Positions 24,124 to 33,040 of a DNA stretch of 64,000 nt are shown here, one piece after another. A program made the translations under genes and the position numbers. The notes beneath the pieces are model-generated. The model saw only the letters and a list, made by a program, of their open reading frames with translations, did no database searches and was not told the origin of the DNA. Source of the DNA: Gemmobacter lutimaris (lineage in GTDB: Bacteria > Pseudomonadota > Alphaproteobacteria > Rhodobacterales > Rhodobacteraceae); assembly GCF_003570715.1 (NCBI RefSeq), contig NZ_QXXQ01000002.1, positions 496,001 to 560,000 on the forward strand, read 5' to 3'. The number at the start of each line of letters is the position of its first letter. Within the stretch, counting starts at the first letter, position 1.

Positions 24124-26307
24124 ATGACCGATTTCACCAGCACGACCGACAGCGACGGCGTTGCCGTCATCACCTGGGACGTTCCGGGCAAAAGCATGAA
24201 TGTCATGTCGATGGAGGGCTTCGCCACGCTGAATGCCCTTGTCGATGCCGCCCTTGCCGATCCGGGCGTGAAGGGGATCGTCATCACCTCCGGCAAGAAG
24301 GATTTCGCCGGGGGGATGGATCTGAATATCATCGCCGGGATGCGGGCCGGGGGCGCACAGGCGATCTTTGACGGCGTGATGAACATGCACGGCATCCTGC
24401 GCAAGATCGAACGCGCAGGCATGGACCCCAAGACGCTGAAGGGCGGCAAGCCCATCGCGGCGGCGCTGCCGGGCACGGCGCTGGGCATCGGGCTGGAACT
24501 GCCGCTGTCCTGCCACCGCATCTTTGCCGCCGACAATCCCAAGGCCAAGATCGGCCTGCCGGAAATCATGGTCGGCATCTTCCCCGGCGCCGGTGGCACC
24601 ACGCGACTGGTGCGCAAGATGGGCGCCATGATCGCGGCGCCCTTCCTGCTGGAAGGCAAGCTGAGCGATCCGAAGAAGGCCAAGGCCGCCGGGATCGTGG
24701 ACGAGGTGGTCGCGCCCGAGGAACTGCTCGCCCGCGCCAAGGACTGGGTGCTGAACGCCACCGATGCCGATCTGGTGAAGCCCTGGGATGCCAAGGGTTA
24801 CAAGATGCCCGGCGGCGCGCCCTACAGCGCGCAGGGGTTCATGACCTTCGTCGGCGCCTCGGCCATGGTGAACGGCAAGACCCAAGGCGTTTACCCGGCA
24901 GCAAAGGCGCTGCTGAGCGCAGTCTACGAGGGTGCGCTGGTGCCCTTTGACACCGCGCTGAAGATCGAGGCGCGGCAGTTCACCTCTGTGCTGATAAACC
25001 CCTCGGCCACCGCGATGATCCGCAGCCTTTTCATCAACAAGGAGGCGCTGGAGAAAGGCGCCAACCGCCCGCAGGTGCCGGATCAGAAGGTTGCCAGGCT
25101 CGGTGTGATCGGCGCCGGCATGATGGGGGCGGGCATCGCTTATGTCGCGGCCAATGCCGGGATTGGGGTCGTGCTGATCGACGCGACGCCCGAGGCGGCG
25201 GAGCGGGGCCGCGCCCATTCGGAAAGTCTGCTCGACAAGGGCATGAAGCGTGGCAAGGTCACCGCCGAGAAAAAGGCCGAAGTGCTGGGCCGCATCACCG
25301 CCACAGCCGATTATGCGGCGCTTGCGGGCTGCGACCTGATCGTCGAGGCTGTGTTCGAAGATCCGAAGGTCAAGGCCGAAGTTACCGCGAAGGTCGAGGC
25401 CGTCGTTGGTGCCGATTGTATCTTTGCCACCAATACCTCCACCCTGCCGATCACCTCGCTGGCCAAGGCCAGCCAGCGGCCGGAACAGTTTATCGGCATC
25501 CATTTCTTCTCGCCGGTGGACAAGATGATGCTGGTCGAGATCATCCGCGGCAAGGCGACCGGCGACCGCGCCGTGGCCAAGGCGCTGGATTTCGTGCGCC
25601 AGATCCGCAAGACGCCCATCGTGGTGAATGATGCGCGCTTCTTCTACGCCAACCGCTGCATCATCCCCTATATCAACGAAGGCATCCGCATGCTGGCCGA
25701 AGGGGTGGAGCCGGCGCTGGTGGAAAATGCGGCAAAGCTCGTCGGCATGCCGCTGGGGCCGCTGCAACTGGTGGACGAAACCTCGATTGATCTGGGTGTG
25801 AAGATCGCCAAGGCGACGAAGGCGGCGATGGGCGAGGCCTATCCCGACGGCGCGGTGGATGAGGTGATCTTCTGGATGGCCGATCAGGGCCGCATGGGGC
25901 GCAAGGCCAACGCCGGCTTCTACACCTATTCCGACAAGGGCGAGCGTCTGGGCCTTTGGGACGGGCTGGAAGCCCGCTATCCGGTGGCGGAAGCCCAGCC
26001 CGATCTGGCCGAGGTGCAGCACCGTCTGCTGATGGCGCAGGTGCTGGAAGCGGTGCGGGCGCTGGAGGAAGGCGTGTTGACCGACATCCGCGAGGGCGAT
26101 GTGGGGGCGATCCTCGGCTGGGGTTTCGCGCCCTGGTCAGGCGGGCCGTTTGGCTGGCTGGACATTCTGGGTGCGGCGCGCGCGGTCGAGATTTGCGACG
26201 GGCTGACCGAACGGTTCGGGGCGCGTTTCACGGCGCCGAAGCTGTTGCGTGATATGGCGGGGAAGGGGCAGAGTTTCTATCCCGGACCCACCGCGCAGGC
26301 GGCCTGA
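24124..26307 (+). CDS. fadJ: FadJ-type fatty acid oxidation fusion: enoyl-CoA hydratase + 3-hydroxyacyl-CoA dehydrogenase
   Basis: 727 residues. The N-terminal crotonase domain (1-300) hydrates enoyl-CoA: the oxyanion hole and catalytic glutamates are seen in ALGIGLELPLSCHRIFAAD and GLPEIMVGIFPGAGGTTRL. The C-terminal dehydrogenase (from about 320) has the NAD site LGVIGAGMMGAGIAYVAANA and the catalytic His region GIHFFSPVDKMMLVEIIRGK, and ends with a C-terminal HAD domain. Two consecutive beta-oxidation steps are thus in one protein, with the thiolase encoded upstream. ATG with GAGGAGG upstream. It is enclosed by inverted 43-base repeats, the only gene in the window so placed. Confidence 0.93.
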   Translation: MTDFTSTTDSDGVAVITWDVPGKSMNVMSMEGFATLNALVDAALADPGVKGIVITSGKKDFAGGMDLNIIAGMRAGGAQAIFDGVMNMHGILRKIERAGMDPKTLKGGKPIAAALPGTALGIGLELPLSCHRIFAADNPKAKIGLPEIMVGIFPGAGGTTRLVRKMGAMIAAPFLLEGKLSDPKKAKAAGIVDEVVAPEELLARAKDWVLNATDADLVKPWDAKGYKMPGGAPYSAQGFMTFVGASAMVNGKTQGVYPAAKALLSAVYEGALVPFDTALKIEARQFTSVLINPSATAMIRSLFINKEALEKGANRPQVPDQKVARLGVIGAGMMGAGIAYVAANAGIGVVLIDATPEAAERGRAHSESLLDKGMKRGKVTAEKKAEVLGRITATADYAALAGCDLIVEAVFEDPKVKAEVTAKVEAVVGADCIFATNTSTLPITSLAKASQRPEQFIGIHFFSPVDKMMLVEIIRGKATGDRAVAKALDFVRQIRKTPIVVNDARFFYANRCIIPYINEGIRMLAEGVEPALVENAAKLVGMPLGPLQLVDETSIDLGVKIAKATKAAMGEAYPDGAVDEVIFWMADQGRMGRKANAGFYTYSDKGERLGLWDGLEARYPVAEAQPDLAEVQHRLLMAQVLEAVRALEEGVLTDIREGDVGAILGWGFAPWSGGPFGWLDILGAARAVEICDGLTERFGARFTAPKLLRDMAGKGQSFYPGPTAQAA

Positions 26308-26317
26308 GGTGGCACCG

Positions 26318-26360
26318 GGGGCTTCGCGCCCCCGGACCCCCGCGGGATATTTTTGCCAAG
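26318..26360 (+). repeat. 43-base inverted repeat element, right copy
   Basis: Identical, in opposite orientation, to 24052-24094. Its hairpin CCGGGGGC-TTCGC-GCCCCCGG (26315-26335) starts 8 bases past the fadJ stop. It is followed by GATATTTTTG, so it may also serve as the fadJ terminator. It lies between fadJ and the converging sulfotransferase gene. Confidence 0.85.
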
Positions 26361-26371
26361 ATGAAAGCGGC

Positions 26372-27025
26372 TCAGGGATCGAAGCAATAGCCGAAGCGGG
26401 CGATGTCTTCGGCGCTGTCGCTGGCGATCATCTCGGCGGTTTCATCGGTGAAATAGCCGCGCCAGTCCCGGGCGCGGCTGCTTTCGTTGGCTTGGGGGAG
26501 GGGTCCGAGGCGGAAGCCCAGATGTGCTTCGACTGGAGCAAGGTCTTCTGCCAGATGTTCGAGCCGCACATAGGCCGAGGCGCGTTCCTGTCCAAAACGG
26601 TCGGTCAGGTAGCTGCGGGCGGGGCTGGCGCGGAAAGCCGCGCGGGTCTGGGAATGGGCGGTAAAGGCGCTGAAGTCGAGGCTTTGCGCGAGGCTCACCG
26701 CCGGATGGGCGAAGCTCTGGTCGCGCAGCCAGTGGTAATAGCTGACGGCTCGGTCCCAAGGGTTTCGGACCAGCGTGAAGGTGAAGAAACTGGCGATTTC
26801 ATCGTCGCGCGCAAGTCCCGCGATGTCGGCCAGCGTCGCATGTTTCCAAAGCCGTCCATGGCTTTGCACCCCCTGCCAGCGGTTCTTGCGGGCGCGGGCC
26901 TTGGGTGTGTCGCCGATGAGGATGTCATCCTTCATCGCCCGCGCTTCCAGCGCGAGGGCAAGCGCTGTGCCGCCGGTCTTTGGCATATGGACAAAGATGA
27001 AGCGGCGTCCGCGCGACAGGATCAT
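26372..27025 (-). CDS. Sulfotransferase family protein
   Basis: 217 residues. The N-terminal 5'-phosphosulfate loop FIFVHMPKTGGTALALALEA (the PKTGGT motif) and the 3'-phosphate motif TLVRNPWDRAVSYYHWLRDQ identify the PAPS-dependent sulfotransferase fold. No signal peptide is seen. The acceptor (polysaccharide, lipid or small molecule) cannot be told. Its ATG overlaps the stop of the hydroxyacid dehydrogenase gene by 4 bases, so the two are co-transcribed, although a functional link is not obvious. Confidence 0.88.
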   Translation of the reverse strand: MILSRGRRFIFVHMPKTGGTALALALEARAMKDDILIGDTPKARARKNRWQGVQSHGRLWKHATLADIAGLARDDEIASFFTFTLVRNPWDRAVSYYHWLRDQSFAHPAVSLAQSLDFSAFTAHSQTRAAFRASPARSYLTDRFGQERASAYVRLEHLAEDLAPVEAHLGFRLGPLPQANESSRARDWRGYFTDETAEMIASDSAEDIARFGYCFDP

Positions 27026-27969
27026 GCGATGGCGTTGGGCAGGGCGCGGCCTTCGGCGAAGGCCGTAAGGTTGTCGAGCGCCATCATCCCCATCGCCTCG
27101 CGGACTTCCAGCGCGGCAGTGCCCAGGTGCGGCAGCAGCGTCACGGTATCGAGCGCGCGCAGCGCCTCGGGCACCAGCGGCTCGCGTTCGTAGACGTCCA
27201 GCCCGGCACCGGCGATGCGGCGGCCTTCAAGCGCCGAGATCAGCGCAGCCTCATCCACCACATCGCCGCGCGCGATATTGACGAGGATCGCGTGGGGCTG
27301 CATCGCGGCCAGTGCCTCGGCGTCGATCAAGTGTCGCGTGGCGGGGCCGCCGGGAACGGCGATGACCACGACATCGGCCGCCATCGCCTCAACCAGCGGC
27401 ACCTGACGGGCAGGCAGGCCGGGGTCGGTGACCGAGCGGTTGTGGAACACCACCTCCATCCCGAAGCCGAAATGGCAGCGCCGGGCGATGGCGCGGCCGA
27501 TGCGGCCCATCCCGATGATGCCGACGCGCTTTCCGGTCACATGCAGGCCCAGCATCTGCACCGGATGCCAACCCTGCCACTGGCCCGAACGCACCAGCCG
27601 CTCGCCCTCGGCAGCGCGGCGGGCGGTCATCAGGATCAGCGTCAGCGCGATGTCGGCGGTGGCATCGGTGACGGCGCCGGGGGTGTTGGTCACCGCGAGG
27701 CCGGCGGCGCGGGCGGCGGCCACGTCGATATGGTTGTAGCCCACGCCGAAATTGGCCAGCAGGCGCGCCCGCGGCTCTGGCACATCGGCAAAGACCGGGG
27801 CCGCGTAAAGATCGCCCAGCGTCGGTAGCACCAGATCGTAATCGCGCAGCGAGGCGCGCAGTTCTTCGGGTGTCAGCGGCAGAGTGTTTTCCCGCGCGGT
27901 CACGTCGAACCGGGCACGCGCGGCCTGCATCACGCGGTCAGGCAGCGGGCGAGTGATCAGAAGCCGCAT
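27022..27969 (-). CDS. D-2-hydroxyacid dehydrogenase (glyoxylate/hydroxypyruvate reductase type)
   Basis: 315 residues of the D-isomer 2-hydroxyacid dehydrogenase family. NAD(P)-binding GKRVGIIGMGRIGRAIARRC near residue 150, arginine region ILVNIARGDVVDEAAL, glutamate in GLDVYEREP and the catalytic His in TLLPHLGTA. GRHPR-like members reduce glyoxylate or hydroxypyruvate; substrate is not resolved here. ATG at 27969 shares its last base with the CsaA stop. It lies in a tight minus-strand run: proC, csaA, this gene, sulfotransferase. Confidence 0.92.
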   Translation of the reverse strand: MRLLITRPLPDRVMQAARARFDVTARENTLPLTPEELRASLRDYDLVLPTLGDLYAAPVFADVPEPRARLLANFGVGYNHIDVAAARAAGLAVTNTPGAVTDATADIALTLILMTARRAAEGERLVRSGQWQGWHPVQMLGLHVTGKRVGIIGMGRIGRAIARRCHFGFGMEVVFHNRSVTDPGLPARQVPLVEAMAADVVVIAVPGGPATRHLIDAEALAAMQPHAILVNIARGDVVDEAALISALEGRRIAGAGLDVYEREPLVPEALRALDTVTLLPHLGTAALEVREAMGMMALDNLTAFAEGRALPNAIA

Positions 27970-28304
27970 CAGAACAGCCGCCCGCCCAGTGGCACTTCAT
28001 GCCCCGGACCGATCAGCACGACCTCGCCCGCCGCATCGGGAACGCCCAGCACCAGCACCTCGGATTTCACCGGGCCGATCTGACGCGGCGGGAAGTTCAC
28101 CACCGCCAGCACCTGACGGCCGACCAGTTCCTCGGGCTTGTAATGCACGGTGATCTGCGCGGAGGAGCGTTTCTCGCCAATCTCGGCCCCGAAATCGACC
28201 CAGAGCTTGATGGCGGGCTTGCGCGCCTCGGGGAAGGGTTCGGCGCGGGTGATCACGCCGACGCGGATGTCTACCTTGGCGAAATCATCATAGGTAATGG
28301 TCAT
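27969..28304 (-). CDS. csaA: CsaA-like tRNA-binding protein
   Basis: 111 residues, one OB-fold tRNA-binding domain of the EMAP-II/MetRS beta type. Motifs: VDIRVGVITRAEPFPEARKP, SSAQITVHYKPEELVGRQV, AVVNFPPRQIGPVKSEVLVL. In Bacillus CsaA has chaperone activity; in other bacteria it binds tRNA. The overlap of 4 bases with proC upstream makes one transcription unit. Confidence 0.93.
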   Translation of the reverse strand: MTITYDDFAKVDIRVGVITRAEPFPEARKPAIKLWVDFGAEIGEKRSSAQITVHYKPEELVGRQVLAVVNFPPRQIGPVKSEVLVLGVPDAAGEVVLIGPGHEVPLGGRLF

Positions 28305-29110
28305 TTGCCCAGTTCCCGCCCGCGATCCGCCGCCGCCTTGACCGCGCGCCGCAAGAGCGGCGGGAAGCCGGTTTCGGCATCCATCAGCACCGCCAGCGCG
28401 GCGGCCGTGGTGCCGCCGGGGGAGGTGACGTTGATGCGGAGCTGGCTGGCGGTTTCCGGTGATTGTTGCGCCAGTTCGCCTGCACCGCAGACCGTGGCGC
28501 GGGCCAGTTGCATCGCCAGTTCGGCAGGCAGACCCTCGGCCTCGCCCGCTGCTGCCAGCGCCTCGATCAGGTGGAAGACATAGGCAGGGCCGGAGCCGGA
28601 GACGGCGGTGACGGCATCCATCTGGTGTTCGCCTTCCAGCCGCACGACCTGACCCACCGCCGACAGCAGCGCCTCGGCCAGTTGCAGGTCGGCCTCGGTC
28701 GCGCGCGGGTTGCCGGTGATCGCGCTGATGCCGCGCCCCACGGCGGCGGGGGTGTTCGGCATGGCGCGGATGATCGGCGTCGTGGCGCCGAAGGTTTCCT
28801 CAAAGCTGGCGATGGTGGTGCCGGCGGCGATGGAGAGGAACAGCGTGTCACCGCCGCCCAGGGCCACGACTTGCGGCAGCGCCGCGCCCATCATCTGCGG
28901 TTTCACGGCCAGCAACACGATGGCGGGGGCGGCAGGCAGCGGTTCGTTCAGGTGAACGCCAGTGGATTTCAGCCAGTCCGAAGGATAGGGCTCGATCACA
29001 TGGACCGAAGCGGGGGGCACGCCCTGCGCCAGCCAGCCTTCCAGCATGGCAGAACCCATCTTGCCGCAACCCAGCAGCACAAGCCCCCGGTCCTTCACCC
29101 GATCCAGCAT
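28301..29110 (-). CDS. proC: Pyrroline-5-carboxylate reductase
   Basis: 269 residues, the usual ProC length. It reduces pyrroline-5-carboxylate to proline. NADPH-binding start GLVLLGCGKMGSAMLEGWLA, then RAMPNTPAAVGRGISAI and the C-terminal signature VTSPGGTTAAALAVL, with the dimer helix region SGSGPAYVFHLIEALAAAGE. ATG at 29110, preceded by a good GC-rich stretch rather than a strong AGGAGG. Downstream genes overlap with 4 and 1 bases. Confidence 0.95.
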   Translation of the reverse strand: MLDRVKDRGLVLLGCGKMGSAMLEGWLAQGVPPASVHVIEPYPSDWLKSTGVHLNEPLPAAPAIVLLAVKPQMMGAALPQVVALGGGDTLFLSIAAGTTIASFEETFGATTPIIRAMPNTPAAVGRGISAITGNPRATEADLQLAEALLSAVGQVVRLEGEHQMDAVTAVSGSGPAYVFHLIEALAAAGEAEGLPAELAMQLARATVCGAGELAQQSPETASQLRINVTSPGGTTAAALAVLMDAETGFPPLLRRAVKAAADRGRELGK

Positions 29111-29192
29111 CGCATCCCCCGCGTCTTGCCCGTTTCGGGGCGCAGCTTAGGCAGCCGGGCGGGCGGGGGCAATGGCCGGTTTGGGGGGCGGT

Positions 29193-29696
29193 TCAGGCGC
29201 GGCCGTAGGCTTCGGCCATGGCAACGCCCATCGCTTCGGCCGGGTCACGCTCGCCCCAGACGACAAGCTGGAAAGCAGGGTAATAGCGCTCGCAGGCTGT
29301 GATGGCCGCCTCGATCATGCGGCCGATCTGTTCGCTGGCGGCGAATTGGCCACCGGCGAGCGAGAGGCCATAACGCCAGACCATCAGCTGCTGTTCGGCC
29401 CAGAAGGTGAAGCCACCGGCCCAGACCTGATCGTTGCAGCGGTTCAGCACGTCGTAAAGCGCGGGCAGGCGCGGGGCAGGCGGCTCCATCTCGAAGGTGC
29501 AGATCAGGCGGAGTTCTTCGTCCTGTGGCGACCACGCCAGTGTCAGCGCATAGGTGCGCCACAGCCCTTCGACGGCCATCGCGATCTGATTGTCAGTCAG
29601 GCGGTCAAATTCCCAGGCATGATCGGCGGCAAGCGTTTCGGCCATGTCGATCGGGTGCAGGTCATCATGCACCAAGAAATCTTCTGCAAGCGACAT
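29193..29696 (-). CDS. YbjN domain protein
   Basis: 167 residues from the ATG at 29696 (an ATG at 29708 would add 4). YbjN-like alpha/beta fold: WEFDRLTDNQIAMAVEGLWR, LTLAWSPQDEELRLICTFEM, ALYDVLNRCNDQVWAGGFT, followed by GRMIEAAITACERYYPAFQL. The family fold resembles T3SS chaperones; in E. coli YbjN affects motility and stress, but the molecular role is unclear. It lies 82 bases upstream of proC on the same strand. Confidence 0.88.
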   Translation of the reverse strand: MSLAEDFLVHDDLHPIDMAETLAADHAWEFDRLTDNQIAMAVEGLWRTYALTLAWSPQDEELRLICTFEMEPPAPRLPALYDVLNRCNDQVWAGGFTFWAEQQLMVWRYGLSLAGGQFAASEQIGRMIEAAITACERYYPAFQLVVWGERDPAEAMGVAMAEAYGRA

Positions 29697-29725
29697 CCCT
29701 GACCTCATCTACCGATTGCGCCACC

Positions 29726-29734
29726 TTATCCACA
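29726..29734 (+). promoter_or_regulatory. Consensus DnaA box (TTATCCACA)
   Basis: A perfect match to the TTATNCACA DnaA-binding consensus in the 214-base gap between cobD and ybjN. A second consensus box, in the opposite orientation, is 114 bases away at 29840-29848. Confidence 0.5.
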
Positions 29735-29839
29735 ATTGGCTGTGGGTTTGGCGGCCAAGCACAGAACACTTTGTGGCCCCTTACTAGATATGGTGTCGCC
29801 AAAGGGGAAGTCTGTAAAGGACTTTCGCGGCAAATCTTC

Positions 29840-29848
29840 TGTGCATAA
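29840..29848 (-). promoter_or_regulatory. Consensus DnaA box (TTATGCACA on minus strand)
   Basis: TGTGCATAA on the plus strand, i.e. TTATGCACA on the minus strand, a perfect TTATNCACA match facing the box at 29726-29734. No DnaA-unwinding AT island or replication gene is adjacent, so these could also be regulatory sites. Confidence 0.5.
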
Positions 29849-29922
29849 CTGCACGAAGATGCGGAAACGAACCGTTGCACGGGCCGGTCCGATGACAAGC
29901 CGATGGGCGGAGGAAAGCCGGA

Positions 29923-30834
29923 TCAGATCAGTGCCAGCAACACCGCAAGGGCCAGCATCGCCCCCCATGCCCGCCAGAGCGCGGTGCAGGCGGCCTCGAT
30001 CTCGGCCGGGCCGGGGTCGCGGCGGCCCTCGGGGTGGACCCAGGCGAAGGTGCGCATCTCGCCGTGATAGCTGCGCGGGCCGGAAAGCGCGATGCCCAGC
30101 ACGACGGCCATGGCGGCCTCGGGCCAGCCGGCATTGGGGGATCGGTGCAGCGGCGCGTCACGCAGGATGATCCGCGTTGCGTCGGGCCGCCAATGCGCCA
30201 GAGCAAGCAGAAACGCGGTCAGCCGTGCAGGGATCAGGTTCAGCAGGTCGTCAAAGCGCGCAGCGGCCCAGCCGAACGCCTCGTGCCGGGGGGTGCGATG
30301 GCCGATCATGCTGTCGGCGGTATTGGTGATCTTGTAAAGCAGAAGGCCGGGCAGGCCCGCGACCAGATACCAGAACAAGGGCGCGATGACGCCATCCGAC
30401 AGGTTTTCCGCCGCGCTTTCGATGGCGGCGCGGGCGACGGCGGGGGCATCCATCGTGGCGGTGTCACGCCCGACGATCCGCGCCACCATGCGCCGTCCTT
30501 CGGGCAGCGACTGGCGCAGTCCGTCGGCGACGGCGCGGACGTGATCGACCAGGCTGCGCTGGGCCAGCAGAATGGCGGCCACCAGCACCTCGATCACCCC
30601 GGCATCGGGCAGGGCGGCGATCAGCAGGCCCAGCAGCCAGCCGCCGCCGGCCAGCAGGGCCATGGCAAAGGTGCCACGCGCGCGCCGCATCCGGCCCTTG
30701 TTCAGGGCATGGTCCAGCCTTCCGACCGCACGGCCCATCAGCACGGCGGGATGCGGAACGCGATCCCACAGCGCCTTCGGCTCGCCTAGTGCTGCGTCCA
30801 GCAGCATGGCGGGGACCAGCAGCGCCGCGCTCAT
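29923..30834 (-). CDS. cobD: Adenosylcobinamide-phosphate synthase (CbiB/CobD family)
   Basis: 303 residues with several membrane spans. It attaches aminopropanol phosphate to adenosylcobyric acid. Motifs: [20 protein letters not shown] near the start and [29 protein letters not shown]-type segment (here [19 protein letters not shown]), with [20 protein letters not shown] late. The start overlaps the cobC stop by 4 bases, so cobC-cobD form an operon. CobC makes the aminopropanol phosphate that this enzyme uses. Confidence 0.94.
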   Translation of the reverse strand: MSAALLVPAMLLDAALGEPKALWDRVPHPAVLMGRAVGRLDHALNKGRMRRARGTFAMALLAGGGWLLGLLIAALPDAGVIEVLVAAILLAQRSLVDHVRAVADGLRQSLPEGRRMVARIVGRDTATMDAPAVARAAIESAAENLSDGVIAPLFWYLVAGLPGLLLYKITNTADSMIGHRTPRHEAFGWAAARFDDLLNLIPARLTAFLLALAHWRPDATRIILRDAPLHRSPNAGWPEAAMAVVLGIALSGPRSYHGEMRTFAWVHPEGRRDPGPAEIEAACTALWRAWGAMLALAVLLALI

Positions 30835-31772
30835 ATGTGAAGCCCTTGCAATGCGGCGGCAAGACGGTCCCAGCTTTTGGCCGGGGGCAGGCCAAGCCGC
30901 AGCCAGCGGCGGGAATAGGGGAAGATCCGGCTCCAGATCTGCCGCTCTGCCAGCGCCTCTTGCCAGCGGGTGGCGTCATCGACCTCGTAAAGGCGAAAGA
31001 GCGGGGTGCCGCCCACCAACGGAACGGCGACCATTTCATCCAGCCGTGCGGCGTCGCGGATCAGGCGCAGGCGCGTTGCCTCGGCCCAGGCGGTATCCTC
31101 CAGCGCGCGCGCGCCGATCTCCAGCGCCGGGCCGGAGACTGGCCATGGCCCGAGCCGCTGCGAGAGCGCCCCGACCAGTTCGGGATCGCCGATGGCAAAA
31201 CCCAGCCGCAGCCCGGCCAACCCCCAGAACTTGCCAAAGCTTTTCAGCACCAGCGTGCCGGGGCGGGCGGCCAGATGGATCAGGCTGCGGTCGGGGGCGA
31301 TGTCGCAGAAGCTTTCGTCGATGACCGTCAGTGGCAGAGCGCCGGGGGCGGCGTGGAAGCGGCCGTCCGGGTTGTTGGGATGCACCAGAACCTGCGCGCT
31401 GGCGCCGGTATCGACAACCTCCCACCCCGCCGCGCGAAAGGCGCGGGCATGTTCGTTGTAGGTAGGGCCGGGGATGTGCACGCGGCCCGCAGGCAGCAGA
31501 TGCGGCACCAGCGCAATGGGCGCCGAGGCGCCGGAGACGGCCAGAACCGCCGCGCCTTCCGGCACAGACCAGACCCGCCGCGCCGCCGCGATCAGCCGGT
31601 GCTGTGCTGCGTGGTCGGGCAGGGCGGTCCATGTGTCCGCAGGCAGGGCAGGCAGCGGAAAGGGCTCGGGATTGATGCCGGTGGAAAGATCCAGCCAGTC
31701 GGCGCGCACACCGCCGAAGCGCGCCGCAGCCGCGTCAATCCCGCCGCCATGATCTGCCTGAGCTTCTGTCAT
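30831..31772 (-). CDS. cobC: L-threonine-O-3-phosphate decarboxylase (CobC)
   Basis: 313 residues from the ATG at 31772, which has GGAGG 7 bases upstream. The alternative start at 31901 would add 43 residues with no family match. PLP enzyme of aminotransferase fold type I giving (R)-1-amino-2-propanol phosphate. Motifs: [36 protein letters not shown] and the PLP-lysine [20 protein letters not shown]. It is shorter than histidinol-phosphate aminotransferases and fits CobC by the adjacent cobD. Confidence 0.93.
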   Translation of the reverse strand: MTEAQADHGGGIDAAAARFGGVRADWLDLSTGINPEPFPLPALPADTWTALPDHAAQHRLIAAARRVWSVPEGAAVLAVSGASAPIALVPHLLPAGRVHIPGPTYNEHARAFRAAGWEVVDTGASAQVLVHPNNPDGRFHAAPGALPLTVIDESFCDIAPDRSLIHLAARPGTLVLKSFGKFWGLAGLRLGFAIGDPELVGALSQRLGPWPVSGPALEIGARALEDTAWAEATRLRLIRDAARLDEMVAVPLVGGTPLFRLYEVDDATRWQEALAERQIWSRIFPYSRRWLRLGLPPAKSWDRLAAALQGLHI

Positions 31773-31949
31773 ATCCGCACCTCCGGCCCGCAGGGATGGC
31801 CGATTTGCCGCCCAAGCGCAACCATTCCGGTAGCCCGCCGTGTCTTGCGGCCCACGATGGCGGAATTCTTTCGAAAATGTCGGTTGTTGCCTTGTTGTCA
31901 ATCACTTCCGGGCGCGTAATGGTAAAAGGACGGCGACGGGAGGAACGCC

Positions 31950-32297
31950 ATGCTGGAATTTCTGTCTCAGGAGTTGCGCGAGGGGTTTGCCCTTGCTCAG
32001 ACCCGCCGCGCGCGGCGCAGCCGGTTGCGTGTGCAGTTGGGCGAGGCGGTCTTTCCGGTGCTGAGCCTCAGCGAAGAAGCGATGGTTCTGGATGCGGCCA
32101 AGGTGCCGCGTCTGCGCGGGATGGTCGATGTCTACGACGGGGCGCGCCATATCCTTCAGGGGCTGATCGTCGCGGCTCAGGTCGAAAATGGCCGTCTTGT
32201 CTGCACCTTCAAGCGAAGCAACCGCGTCAGCGAAACACCGCCGCTGGACTATCCGCGCGACGAAAATGCGCCCTCCGGCTATCTGCCGTGGCGCTGA
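31950..32297 (+). CDS. Small protein of unknown function, possibly PilZ-like
   Basis: 115 residues, no signal peptide. An N-terminal helix (LEFLSQELREGFALAQTRR) leads to a basic stretch RRARRSRLRV and then a beta-rich region FPVLSLSEEAMVLDAAKVP, RLRGMVDVYDGARHIL, IVAAQVENGRLVCTFKR. The pattern of RRxxR followed by beta strands recalls PilZ domains that bind c-di-GMP, but the usual DxSxxG is not obvious, so this is only a suggestion. ATG with GGGAGGAACGCC upstream. It overlaps the methyltransferase by 10 bases. Confidence 0.55.
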   Translation: MLEFLSQELREGFALAQTRRARRSRLRVQLGEAVFPVLSLSEEAMVLDAAKVPRLRGMVDVYDGARHILQGLIVAAQVENGRLVCTFKRSNRVSETPPLDYPRDENAPSGYLPWR

Positions 32298-33037
32298 CCG
32301 AGCCAGAGGCGCTGTATCACGATCCCGCCTTCACGCGGTTCTATGACCATGAAAACGGCTGGGCCGCCGATAGTGCGGCCTGCCTGCGGCTGGCGCAGGG
32401 CTGTGACTCGGTGCTGGATCTGGGCTGTGGCACCGGCATGGTGGCGGCAGCGATTGCGGAAAACGTGCCGCGTGTCGTCGGTGTCGATCCGGCGGAGGCC
32501 ATGCTGGGGGTGGCGCGCGGCAGGCCCGGCGGCGAACGGGTGCATTGGGTGCAGGGCGATGCGCGGGCACTTGATCTGGGCGAAAGCTTTGATCTGGTGA
32601 TCCTGACCGGCCATGCCTTTCAGGTATTTCTGACGGCGGAGGACCGCGCCGCCATGCTGGGTGGCATTGCCCGCCATCTGCGACCCGGCGGGCGGTTCCT
32701 CTTCGACAGCCGCAACCCGGTGTGCGAGGAATGGCGCGACTGGGTGCCGGAACGATCGGAAAGCCGGTTCATTCATCCGCAGGCTGGGAAAGTGCGGGTG
32801 TGGAACGATGTCGCCCACGATGCGGCGACCGGCATCGTCACCTACTGGACCTTCTACCAGCCCGAGGGGCAAACGGCGCAGCGCGCCGAATGCCGTATTG
32901 CCTTTGCCCCACAGGCGGAAATCGCGGCGCAGATCGCGGCGGTGGGGCTTGAGGTCACCGAATGGTGGGGTGATTGGTCTGGCACCCCCTGGCATGCGAC
33001 GGCCCCCGAGATTATCCCGCTGGGCCGCCGCGCCTGA
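32288..33037 (+). CDS. Class I SAM-dependent methyltransferase
   Basis: 249 residues from a GTG at 32288 overlapping the preceding stop by 10 bases. SAM-binding motif I SVLDLGCGTGMVAAAIAENV, motif II region VVGVDPAEAMLGVARGRP, and the post-I acidic WVQGDARALDLGESFDLVI. The C-terminal substrate part contains DSRNPVCEEWRDWVPERSE. Small-molecule type; substrate unknown. Co-transcribed with the small unknown gene and converging on the malY gene (3-base gap). Confidence 0.87.
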   Translation: MALTEPEALYHDPAFTRFYDHENGWAADSAACLRLAQGCDSVLDLGCGTGMVAAAIAENVPRVVGVDPAEAMLGVARGRPGGERVHWVQGDARALDLGESFDLVILTGHAFQVFLTAEDRAAMLGGIARHLRPGGRFLFDSRNPVCEEWRDWVPERSESRFIHPQAGKVRVWNDVAHDAATGIVTYWTFYQPEGQTAQRAECRIAFAPQAEIAAQIAAVGLEVTEWWGDWSGTPWHATAPEIIPLGRRA

Positions 33038-33040
33038 GCC

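Noticed and set aside
23977-26022. A 680-codon minus-strand frame opposite fadJ
   Set aside because: Shadow of a confident FadJ fusion with intact catalytic motifs on the plus strand.
31773-31949. Possible cobalamin riboswitch before cobC
   Set aside because: No B12-box-like conserved sequence found and the space is short for the full element.
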